Assembly (NCBI RefSeq): GCF_024166365.1
Contig: NC_064819.1
Span: 205,431,293-205,495,292 of the forward strand
Length of the DNA stretch: 64,000 nt
From: Elephas maximus indicus
Taxonomy: Eukaryota; Chordata; Mammalia; Proboscidea; Elephantidae
Reading direction: 5' to 3'
In this document: piece after piece, positions 11,655 through 21,334 of the stretch
How the letters are laid out: every line of letters begins with the position of its first letter
How positions within the stretch are numbered: position 1 is the stretch's first letter
The notes under the pieces: generated by a model
What the model saw: only the letters and a program-made list of their open reading frames with translations
The model's database searches: none
Told to the model about the DNA's origin: nothing
Program-made: the position numbers and the translations under genes

Positions 11655-11930
11655 TATTTTGCTTGCTGTTGGTATGTGCTGTGGCGTTGGCCCCACCATG
11701 ATCCATTGTAGATCTCCAAAAGTAGATCACCAGGCCTTTCTTCCTAGTCCATCTTAGTCTGGAAGCTCTGCCAAAACCTCTCCAACATCACTGCCAAATG
11801 CAAGCTTCCAATGACAAATGGGTGGTGGCTGTACATGAGGTCTTTTAGGGAAGCAGGGGCCCCAGACTTGGGTCTCCCTGTACAGAAGGGGAGAATTCTA
11901 CCACTGAACCACCCCTGCCCCCATATATCT
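11655..11930 (-). mobile_element. tRNA-Gly-headed SINE (RTE-related body)
   Basis: On the minus strand it begins near 11930 with 'ggtggttcagtggtagaatt', a close match to the start of tRNA-Gly. The middle holds 'cttccagactaagatggact' and 'ggcctggtgatctactttt', which also occur in the RTE 5' region (compare 17225-17290). No AfroSINE-type head is present. Same family as 32168-32525. Confidence 0.8.
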
Positions 11931-11958
11931 TAGTTAATCAAAAGTATTAAGCACATTA

Positions 11959-12585
11959 GTGTGGGGTCTTAAAAGCCTGTGAGCGGCCATCTAGGACACT
12001 CCACTGGTCTCACCACTTCAGAAACAAGGAATAAAGAAGAAAACTAAAAACACAAAGGAAAGATTAGTCCAAAGGACTAATGGACCATAGCTACCATGAC
12101 CTCCACCAGACTGAGTCCAGTACAATGAGGCGGTGCCCAGCTACCATCACTGACTGCTCTGACAGGGATCACAACAGAGGGCCCTATACAGAGCTGGAAA
12201 AAAATGTAGATCAAAATTCTAACTCAAAAAGAAAGACCAGACTTCCTGGCCTGACAGAGACTGGAGAAACTCTGAGAGGATGGACCCCTGACACTCTTTC
12301 AGCTCAGTAATGAGGCCACTCCTGAGGTTCACCCTTCATCCAAAGATTGAAGAGGCCTGTGGAACAAAATAAGACTAAAGGGCCCACTAGCCCTGGGGCA
12401 GGGCCTGGAAAGTGGGAGGGAACAGGACAGCTGGTAATAAGGGACCCAGGGTTGAGAAGGGAGAGTGTCGACATGTCATGGGGTTGTTAACCAATGTCAT
12501 ACAACAATGTGTGTACTATTTGATGAGCAAGTAGTTTGTTCTGTAAACCTTCATACAAAGTTCAATAAAAAAATAATTTCACACA
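11959..12585 (+). mobile_element. Poly(A)-tailed L1-type retroposon (probable LINE 3' UTR)
   Basis: A 627-bp insert without an intact reading frame that ends 'gttcaataaaaaaataattt', with AATAAA at 12564-12569. It is flanked by a 20-bp target duplication with two mismatches, CAAAAGTATTAAGCACATTA (11939-11958) and CAAAAGTTTTAAGCATATTA (12586-12605). That length and an A-rich end are typical of L1-mediated integration, unlike the 9-16 bp of the RTE/SINE copies. From memory it resembles a recurrent elephant L1 3' UTR. A retropseudogene family is the alternative. Confidence 0.75.
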
Positions 12586-12828
12586 CAAAAGTTTTAAGCA
12601 TATTATTTTAGGCTTTTTGTTCATATTAACCAGTCATTTAAATTCATTTTATCTGTTCCTGAAGGCAATCTCTTTGTGCATTTTATTTAGTGCTTGGATG
12701 GCTGTAGGTACCCTAAAGAAAAAGAAAGGTTAATGGTGATTAAATAATTATGTCCATTTTTTAATCACTTTTTTATTTTTTTAAACTGCTAATAATTTAT
12801 CCTATTTTATATAGTACTAATGTAATTA

Positions 12829-12990
12829 GGAAACCCTGGTGGCTTAGTGATTAATAGCTACAGCTACTAACCAAAAGGTCAGCAGTTTGAATCCACCAGG
12901 AGCTCCTTGGAAACCATATGGGGCACATCTACTCTGTCCTATAGGGTTGCTATGAGTCAGAATTGACTGGACAGCAATGGGTGTTTTTTT
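12829..12990 (+). mobile_element. AfroSINE, short type; 5' unit of dimer 2
   Basis: Sense short-type copy from 'ggaaaccctggtggcttagt' to 'ggacagcaatgggtg' plus a T run at 12984-12998. It is continuous with the long unit that follows. The pair is bracketed by the perfect 10-bp target duplication AATGTAATTA at 12819-12828 and 13201-13210. Confidence 0.93.
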
Positions 12991-12998
12991 TTTTTTTC

Positions 12999-13200
12999 AG
13001 TTTAGTGGTGAAATGGTTAAGTACTCAGCAGCTAACCAAAAGGTCAGCAGTTCCAACCCACTAGCCACTCCTAGGGAGAAAAGACCTGGCAATCTACTCC
13101 TGTAAAGATTTATTGCCTTGGAAACCCTACAGGGTAGTTCCACTCTGTCCCATAGGGTCACTATGAGTTGGAATGGACTCCATGGCATACAATAACAACA
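12999..13200 (+). mobile_element. AfroSINE, long type; 3' unit of dimer 2
   Basis: Sense long-type copy: head 'tggtgaaatggttaagtact', long block 'agacctggcaatctactcct' and 'taaagatttattgccttgg', RTE-like tail ending 'catacaataacaaca'. It shares one target duplication with the preceding short unit. Confidence 0.92.
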
Positions 13201-13351
13201 AATGTAATTATTGAAGTTAGTATTTCTAGTAATAAAAACTTTAGTACAGAAATTCTGTCTTTTATGGTCCTCAAAATTAATTCTCTATTACCTTCCTTCA
13301 CCTCGAACATTAAGTTCTATCAGTAGTAATGCATTTCCTTATGTTTCTTCA

Positions 13352-13534
13352 TGGAAACCCTGGTGGCATAGTGGTTAAGTGCTACGGCTGCTAACCAAGA
13401 GATCGGCAGTTTGAATCCACCAGGCGCTCCTTGGAAACTCTATGGGGCATTTCTACCCTGTCCTATAGGGTCGCTATGAGTCTTATAGGGTCGCTATGAG
13501 TTGAAATCGACTCGATGGCAGTGGGGTTTTTTGG
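13352..13534 (+). mobile_element. AfroSINE, short type, with 20-bp internal tandem duplication
   Basis: Well preserved sense copy. A 20-bp unit of the tail ('tcctatagggtcgctatgag') is repeated once in tandem: 13461-13480 and 13481-13500, one mismatch. An imperfect target duplication is visible (about 13340-13353 'tatgtttcttcatg' and 13534-13548 'gtatgtgtttcttat'). Confidence 0.93.
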
Positions 13535-13535
13535 T

Positions 13536-13874
13536 ATGTGTTTCTTATGCTACCAGGTTTGATCCATCAGACTCCGGAGATGAACCCCAGGCTTCTGGCA
13601 GCAATGAAATTGTTCAGAAACATAGACTTAAAAGTAAGCCATTAAAGAAGGCTACATAGCCCAGTGAGTGTGGCATTCACACTGGGCAACAGGTGATAAA
13701 TTTTTCATCACTGCTTCCCTTTGCCCCAGATATCTTCTATCAAAATAGATAGAATTTTACCCTACCAAAGCACGTATGTTACTTTTTCCTTCCTAGCCAT
13801 TTGTGTTTTGTTTTGTTTTGTTTTTTTTAATAGGGCTTCCTAGCCATTTGAATGGAGATTGGCAGAGAATAAAC
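13536..13874. other. Non-coding unique stretch
   Basis: Unique sequence with a T-rich simple stretch at 13805-13832. Nothing recognisable. Confidence 0.5.
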
Positions 13875-13995
13875 AATTATAGTAGAAAATTACATGATCA
13901 ATGATGTATTATAATTAGGAATTACGATAGCTTAAAAAGAAATCATAATTCTTAATTATAATACAGCATTGATCATGTAATTTTGTACTATAATT
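13875..13995. repeat. Near-perfect inverted repeat (54-bp arms, 13-bp loop)
   Basis: Left arm 13875-13928 is the reverse complement of right arm 13942-13995 at 50 of 54 positions. The spacer 13929-13941 is A-rich. Arms are AT-rich and include the palindromic 'tgatca'. It would form a long hairpin in single-stranded DNA or RNA. It does not match the tRNA or SINE families in this window. It could be a small foldback/MITE-like element or a template-switch product. Confidence 0.92.
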
Positions 13996-14229
13996 CATAG
14001 TTGGGCTCCTGTGACTTTGGATCCTTTGTTCTGCTGTCCTTTTTCCTGGCTTTGTGTTGACTGTTTTCTTTTTCTATTATATTTTTTTCCTAAGACTGTC
14101 GAAATATTTCTCAAAGTTTAATTTTACCAAAACTTCTATGTCGGAAACACTTGCATGCTTGGTCAAAATGGCCCTGGTCCTCAGCCTCCAATCCCTGACA
14201 GTGGATTTAGATACTCTGGAAGTGGACCT

Positions 14230-17200
14230 TGTTGTTGTTGTTAGGTGCTTTTGAGTGGGTTCCAACTCATAGTGACCCTACGTACAACAAAAGGAGATAG
14301 TGCCCAGTTCTGCATCATCCTCACAATTGTTGTTATGCTTGAGCCCCTTTTTGCAGCCACTGTGGCAATTCATCTTACTGAGGGTCTTCCTCTTTTTCAC
14401 TGATCCTCCACTTTGCCAAGCTGATGTCCCCCTCCAGGGACTGGTAACTCCTGAGAACATGTCCAAAGTATGTGAAATGAAGTCTTACCATCCTTGCTTT
14501 TAAGGAGCATTCTGGCTGTACTTCATCCAAGATAGACTTGTTCGTTCTTTTGACAGTCCATGGTATATCCAATATTGTTCAACAACACCACAACTTAAAG
14601 GTGCCAGTTCTTCTTCAGTCTTCCTTAGTCATTGTCCAGCTTTCACATGCACATGAGGCAATTGAAAATACCATGGCTTGGGTCAGGCCCACCTTAGTCC
14701 TCAAAGTGACATCTTTGTTTTTTTAAAACTTTAAAGAGGTCTTTAACTGTAGATTTGCCCAACACAGTGCATCATTTGACTCCTTGACTGCTGCTTCCAT
14801 AGGTGTTGATTGTGGATCCAAGTAAAATAAAATCCTTGATGACTTCAATCTTTTCTTTGTCATGATGTTGCATATTGGTCCAATCGTGAAAATTTTTGTC
14901 TTCTTTATGTTGAGATATAATCCATACTGAAGGCTATAGTCTTTGATCTTCATCAGTAAGTGCTTCAAGTCCTCTTCACTTTCAGCAAGCAAAGTTGTAT
15001 CATCTGCATAATGCAGGTCGTTAATGAGTCTTGCCCCAAACCTGATAGTGGGTTCTTCTTCATATAGTCCAGCTTCTCAGATTATCTACTCAGAATCCAA
15101 ATTGAGTAGGTAGAGTGAAAGGATACAACCCTGACATACACCTTTCCTGACTTTAAACTATGCAGTATTCTCTTGTTCTGTTCAAACCACTGCCTCTTGA
15201 TGTATGTACAGGTTCCTCATGAGCACAATTAACTATTCTGGAAATACCCATTCTTCTCAATGTTATTCATAATTTATTATGATCCACATAGTCAATGCCT
15301 TAGCATAGTCAATAAAATACAGGTAAACATCTTTCTGGTATTCAATGCTTTCAGCCAGGATCCATCTGATATCTGCAATGATATCCCTGGTTCCACATCC
15401 TTTTCTGAATCCAGCTTGAATTTCTGGAAGATTTCTGTTGATGTACTGCTACAAATGCCTTCGAATGATCTTCAGCAAAATTTTACTTGCGTGTGATATT
15501 AATGATACTGTTCAATAATTTCTGCATTTAGTTGGATCACCTTTCTTTGGCATAGGCATAAAGATGCATCTCCTCCAGTCAGTTGTCCAGGTAGCTGTCT
15601 TCCAAATTTCTTGGCATAGACAAGTGAGCACATCTGTTTGTTGAAATATCTCAATCGGTATTTCATCAATTCCTGGAGACTTATTTTTCGCCAATTCCTT
15701 CAGTGCAGCTTGGACCTCTTCCTTCAGTACCATTGGTTCTAGATCATATGCTACCTCCTGAAATGGTTGAACATCCAACAGTTCTTTTTGGTACAGCGAC
15801 TGTGTATTCCTTCTTTTGATGCTTCCTGTGTCATTTAATATTTTCCCCATAGAATCCTTCACTATTCCAACTCGAGACTTGAATTTTTTCTTTAGTTCTT
15901 TCAGCTTGAGAAATGCTGAACATGTTCTTCAGTTTTGGTTTTCTATCTCCAGGACTTTGCACATGTCATCATAATACTTTACTTTGTCTTCTCAAAACAC
16001 CCATTGAAATCTTCTGTTCAGCTCTTTTACTCCATCATTTTTTCCTTTTGCTGTAAGTATTTGACATTCAAGAGTAAGTTTCAGAGTCTCTTCTGACATC
16101 CATTTAGGTCTTTTCTTTCTTTCCTGTCTTTTTAATGACCTCTTGCTTTCTTCATGAATGATGTCCTTGATGTCATCCCACAACTAGTCTGGTCTTTGGT
16201 CATTAGTGTTCAATGAGTCAAATCTATTCTTGAGATGGTCTCTAAATTCAGGTGAGATATACTCAAGGTTGTATTTTGGCTCTTGTGGACTTGTTCTAAT
16301 TTTCTTCAGCTTCAAATTGAAGTTGCATATGAGCAATTGATGGTCTGTTCCACAGTCAGCCCCTGGCCTTGTTCTGAGTGATGATCTTGAGCTTCTGCAT
16401 TGTCTCTTTCCACAGGTATAGTCGATTTGATTCCTGTGTATTCCATCTGGCAAGGTCCACGTGTATAGTAGCCATTTATGTTGTTGAAAAAAGATATTTG
16501 CAATGAAGAAGTTGTTGGTCTTGCAAAATTCTGTCATGTGATCTCCAACATGGTGTCTGTTACCAAGGCCACGTTTTCCAACTACCTATCCTTCTTCTTT
16601 GTTTCCAATTTTTGCATTCCAATCACCAGTAATTATCAATGCATCCTGATTGCATGTTTGATCAGTTTCAGACTGTAGAAGTTGGCATTAGTGGTTGGTG
16701 GGTAAATTTGAATAATAGTCGTATTAACTGGTCTTCCTTGTAGGCGTATGGATATTATTCAATTACTGACAGCGTTGTTCTTCAGGATAGATCTTGAAAT
16801 GTTCTTTTTGATGATGAATGCACCACCATTCCTCAATTTGTCATTCCCATCGTAGTAGACCATATGATCGTCCAATTCAAAATGGCCAACACCCGTCCAT
16901 TTCAGTTCACTAATATTTATGTGTTTATGTGTTCCATTTTATTTTTGACAATTTCTGATTTTCCTAGATTCATACTTTGTACATTCCACATTCTGATCAT
17001 TAATGGATGTTTTTAGCTGTTTCTTCTCACTTTGAGTTACGTCACGTCAGCAAATGAAGGTCCAGAAAGCTTGACTTTATCCAAGTCATTAAGGTTGACT
17101 CTGCTTTGAGGAGGCAGCTCTTCCCCAGTCATATTTTGAGTGTCTTCCAACCTGAGGGGCTCATCTTCCAGCACTATTTCAGACAGTGTCCTACTGCTAT

Positions 17201-17404
17201 TCTTAAGGTTTTCACTGGCTAATTCTTTTTGAAAATAGATCACCAGGTCCTTCTTCCTAGTCTGTCTTAGTCTGGAAGCTCAGCTGAAACCTGTCTGCTT
17301 TGGGTGACCCTGCTGGTATTTGAATAATGGTAGCATAGCTTCCAGCATCACAGGAACACGTAAGCCACCACAGTAAGACAAACTGACAGATGTGGGGTGG
17401 CAGG
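14230..17404 (-). mobile_element. RTE (BovB-like) LINE copy B, apparently full length
   Basis: A 3175-bp antisense insertion with a perfect 12-bp target duplication GGAAGTGGACCT (14218-14229 and 17405-17416). On the minus strand the order is 5' region (17404-17030), endonuclease region (about 16950-16190), reverse transcriptase (about 15860-14750) and 3' end with a (caa)n terminus at 14230. The length fits a complete RTE of about 3.2 kb. Stops and frame shifts show it is inactive. This is the best reference in the window for element boundaries. Confidence 0.96.
15512..16537 (-). pseudogene. Broken RTE ORF: endonuclease C-part and RT N-part (copy B)
   Basis: Minus-strand frame 16184-16537 (117 codons) shows endonuclease C-terminal motifs 'GIHRNQIDY' and 'GADCGTDHQLL'; the DH pair matches the conserved catalytic site of AP-endonuclease-type LINE nucleases. 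Frame 15512-15862 shows the RT entry 'ELAKNKSPGIDEIPIEIFQQ' and 'TDWRRCIFMPMPKKGDP'. A linker frame at 15992-16183 holds the basic stretch 'SLKRQERKKRPKWMSEETL'. Frames are separated by shifts. Function is lost. Confidence 0.88.
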
Positions 17405-17416
17405 GGAAGTGGACCT

Positions 17417-17647
17417 AGGAATACACATTTTGAATAAGTATCCCCCCACACACCTTCCCAGATAGATTTATATGTTTAAATGTTAGAAAATCATTGAGGA
17501 AGATAGACCTACTACCATCACCTGCAGCATAATTATCCTTCAAATTACATCTTTTTCTGTACTTTCCCTTGTTAAGTATCAATTCCTCCATTTTCAAGAG
17601 TGTAAGACCATATATAGCTTAGTTCTGCCCACACAATCTCCATACAG
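17417..17647. other. Spacer between two RTE copies
   Basis: Unique sequence. Nothing recognisable. Confidence 0.5.
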
Positions 17648-18095
17648 CCCTGTTGTTTTTAGGTGCCGTTGAGTCAGTTCCTACTCATAGTGACCCTATG
17701 CACAACAGAATGAAACACTGCCCAGTTCTGCAGCATCCTCAAAATCATTGCTATGTTTAAGCTCATTGTTGCAGCTACTGTGTCAATCCATCTTGTTGAG
17801 GGCTTCCTTCTTTTTTACTGAGACTCCACTTACCAAGCATGATGTCTTTCTCCAGGGACTAGTTGCTCCTGATAACATGTCCAAAGTATGTGAGTCTTGC
17901 CTTTCTCACTTTTAAGGAGCATTCTGGCTGTACTTCTTCCAAGACCTATTTGTTCATTCTTCTGGCAGTCCATGGTATATTTAGTATTCTTTGGCAACAC
18001 CATAATTCAAAGGCATCAATTTTTCTTCGGTTTTCCTTATTCATTGTCCAGCTTTCGCAAGCATATGAGGTGATTGAAAATGTTATGGCTTGGTA
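17648..18095 (-). mobile_element. RTE LINE copy C, 5'-truncated 3' fragment
   Basis: About 450 bp of RTE 3' end in antisense, starting 'ttgtttttaggtgccgttga' and ending inside the RT C-terminal region ('gtgattgaaaatgttatggc'). Matches copies B and D over the same segment. Severe 5' truncation is usual for this element class. Confidence 0.9.
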
Positions 18096-18991
18096 CTAAC
18101 CCTAGATGTTACCTATATCAGGAATCACCCAATAAAAATATCCAAACCTGTTCCATAACCCCAAGTCCCATAAACTGATCTTGATGACTCAACACAGTCT
18201 TAGAGAAGGATCCCGGTGTTGCATGTTCAGTATCACACCATTGGGTAGATCATTACTTGGCATCACGACAGTCAAAACTGCATTGTGAGATTAGATTGAA
18301 CATACATGAAATAACAAAAAATAGTTTCATACTTGTTGAGTTTTTCCTTTTCTTACCTGACTATTACAAAAAGCTCCATGTCCAATAAGTCTCTAGATTC
18401 TGTCCTATGCCTCTTTTTATTGGGATCTCTGATACTTTCTTCTCCTTATATAGTAATTCTTTTTCCTACAGCAGTGTTCTTTCAACATAGCAGGCACTTC
18501 AATATGTTATTATTATTAATGCCATCATTTTCATGTTATTTTTACATGGGAAACACTCAGAATAGTGTCTCACACATGAGCTATAATCTGTAAATCTTAG
18601 GTATTATAATTTTTAATATCCTTCAGGATTACACTGAAAATGCATTTTAATTAGTATAGCATATCACAAATGAACTGTAAAAGCCCAGCATCTACTTAAT
18701 TGATTTACCAACATGTTGGTTGATACTTAAAAGAATCTTAGAGTTTACTTCATTTTAAAGTGTATATACATTGTTATTAAGTATCGACTCAGAATAATTA
18801 ACAAAATTTTCACCCACTTTGTTCTACCTATTTTGGCATAATTTCAACTCAGAAGACTCTCTCCTACTTTAGTGTATAACCAGATTATAAAAGATTGCAT
18901 GATTTTTAAAGTTGGGTATTTTGTAGCTCTATCATTTAATAGAAAAAAAGGTCAAAATATGTGTCTTACTATTAACCATTTCTTTGATTTG
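18096..18991. other. Non-coding unique stretch
   Basis: AT-rich unique sequence. No gene or repeat recognised. Short open frames at 18333-18593 and 18872-19093 lack domains. Confidence 0.5.
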
Positions 18992-19132
18992 GCACAGTGG
19001 TTAAGAGCTAGGCTGCTAACCAAAAGGTCAGCAGTTCGAATCCACCAGCCTCTCCTTGGAAACCCTATGGGGGAATTCTACGCTGTCCTATAGGGTCACT
19101 ATGAGTCGGAATTGATTCAATGGCAACAGTTT
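18992..19132 (+). mobile_element. AfroSINE, short type, 5'-clipped
   Basis: Starts within the tRNA-like head ('tggcacagtggttaagagct'), keeps box B 'gttcgaatcc' and ends 'gaattgattcaatggcaaca'. No clear target duplication. Confidence 0.9.
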
Positions 19133-19345
19133 ATCCTCAGCTTGGTGGTTAACAACTTGGTTATGCTCATCTACCCCATAACTTTTATCCATCCTGACCT
19201 ACCTACATACCTGGATAGCTCATACTTGTCCATCAGAGGTCATTTTACCACCCAAATCTGGGTTTGGTGGCCCTGCCAAATGTTCCCACTGCAGCCTCTC
19301 TTACTCTACCACAGATAGTATTTCTTAGTATTGTAATTCTTTCTC

Positions 19346-21318
19346 CATGTATGATACCCTTGATGTCATAAATGAAAAGAGCAAGAGATCTCTAAAAAGA
19401 CAGGAAAGAAAGAAAAGACCAAAATGGATGTCAGAAGAGACTCTGAAACTTGCTTTTGAATGTAGAGTAGCTAAAGCAAATGGAAGAAATGATTAATTAA
19501 AAGAGCTAAACAGAAGATCTCAAAGGGTGGCCTGAGAAGACAAAGTAAAGTATTATAACGACATGTTCAAAGACCTGAAGTTAGAAAACCAAAAAGGAAG
19601 AACATACTCGGTGTTTATCAAGCTGAAATAACTGAAGAAAAAAATCGAGTCTTGAGTTGCAATAGTGAAGGATTCTATGAGCAAAATACTGAATGATGCA
19701 GGAAGCATCAGAAGAAGATAGTCACTGTACCAAAAAGAATTGGTGGATATTCAACCATTTCAGGAGGCAGTACAAAATCAAGAATGGATGATACTGAAGG
19801 AAAAAGCCCAAGGTGCACTAAAGACATTGGCAAAAAACAAGGTTGCAAAAAAAACAGAAATTGATGGAATACCAATCGAGATGTTTCAACAAACAGATGC
19901 AGTGCTGGAGGTACCCACTTGTCTATGCAAATAAATTTGAAAGAAGCTACCTGGCCAACTGACTGGAAGAGATCCATATTTATGCCTATTCCAGAGAAAA
20001 GTGATCCAACTGAATGTGGAAATTATCAAACAAAATCATTAATATTACAGGCAAGTAAAATTTTGCTGAAGATCATTCAAAAGCAGTTGCAGCAGTACAT
20101 CAACAGGGAACTGCCAGAAATTAAGCTGGATTCAGAAGAAGATGTGGAAGCAGGGATATCATTACAGATGTCAGATGGATCCTGGCTGAAAGCAGAATAC
20201 CAGAAAGATGTTTGCCTGTGTTTTATTGACTGTGCTAAGGCATTTGACTGTGTGGATCATAACAAATTATGGATAACACTGCGAAGAATGGAGAATTCCA
20301 GAACACTTAATTGTGCTCATTAGGAACCTGTATATAGCTCAGGAGGCAGTGATTCAAACAGGACAAGGGGATATTGCATGGTTTAAAGTCAGGAATGGTG
20401 TGCATCAGGGTTATATCCCTTCACCATACTTTTTCAATCTATGCTGAGCAAATAACCCAAGAAACTAAACTATATGAAAAAGAATGTGGCATCAGGATTG
20501 GTGGAAGATTCATTAACAACCTGCTTTATGCAGATGACACAACTTTGCTTGCTGAAAGTGAAGAGGACTTGAAGCACTTACTGATGAAGATCAAACACTA
20601 TAGCCTTTAGTATGGATTATACCTCAACATAAAGAAAACAAAAATCCTCACAAGTGGACCAATAAGCAACATCATAAGAAACAGAAAAGATTGAAGTCAT
20701 CAAGGATTTCATTTTACTTGGATCCACAATCCATACCCATGGAAGCAGCAGTCAAGAAATCAAAAGAAGCATTGCATTTGGCAAATCTGTTGTTAAAGAC
20801 CTCTTTAAAGTGTTAAAAAGCAAAGATGTCACTTTAAAGAATAAGGTGGGCCTGACCCAAGCTATGGTATTTTCAATCATCTTAGATGCATGTGAAAGCT
20901 GGGCAATGAGTAGGGAAAACCAAAGAAGAATTGACACTTTTGAATTATGATATTGGTGAAGAATATTGAATGTACCATGAACTGCCAAAAGAACATACAG
21001 GTCTGTCTTGGAAGAAGTACAGCCAGAATGCTCCTTAGAAAAGAGGATGGCGAGGCTTTGTCTCACATACTTTGGACATGTTGTCAGGAGGGGTGAGTAC
21101 CTGGAGAAGGATATCATGCTTGGTAAAGTAGAGGGTCAGTGAAAAACACAAAGACCCTCAAGGAGATGGATTGACACAGTGGCTGCAACAATGGGCTCAA
21201 GCATAACAAGCATAACAAGGATCATGAGGATGGCACAGGACCGGGCAGTGTTACTTTCTGTTGTACATAGGGGTTGCTGTGAGTTGGAAGCGATTCGAGG
21301 GCACCTAAGAACAATCAC
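19346..21318 (+). mobile_element. RTE LINE copy D, 5'-truncated
   Basis: Sense RTE of about 1.97 kb beginning in the linker between endonuclease and RT ('gagatctctaaaaagacagg') and ending at the 3' terminus ('gcgattcgagggcacctaag'). Flanked by an imperfect target duplication: 'attgtaattctttctc' near 19330 and 'attgcaattctgtttctc' near 21319. Confidence 0.93.
19740..20610 (+). pseudogene. Broken RTE reverse transcriptase (copy D)
   Basis: Three frames in series (19740-19934, 19919-20323, 20374-20610) cover most of the RT domain. Visible motifs in order: 'LAKNKVAKKTEIDGIPIEMF', 'DWKRSIFMPIPEKSDPTECG', motif A 'LCFIDCAKAFDCVDHNKLW' and motif C 'LLYADDTTLLAESEED', with the catalytic YADD encoded at 20527-20538. 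The A and C aspartates survive, but frame shifts near 19920 and 20330 and stops break the protein. The intact enzyme would copy the element RNA at a nicked chromosomal target. Confidence 0.9.
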
Positions 21319-21334
21319 ATTGCAATTCTGTTTC

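Noticed and set aside
13352..13420. Functional tRNA gene
   Set aside because: The head has box A/B motifs but no acceptor stem pairing and is part of a repeated SINE with an RTE-type tail. The same applies to the tRNA-Gly-like heads at 32180 and 11930.
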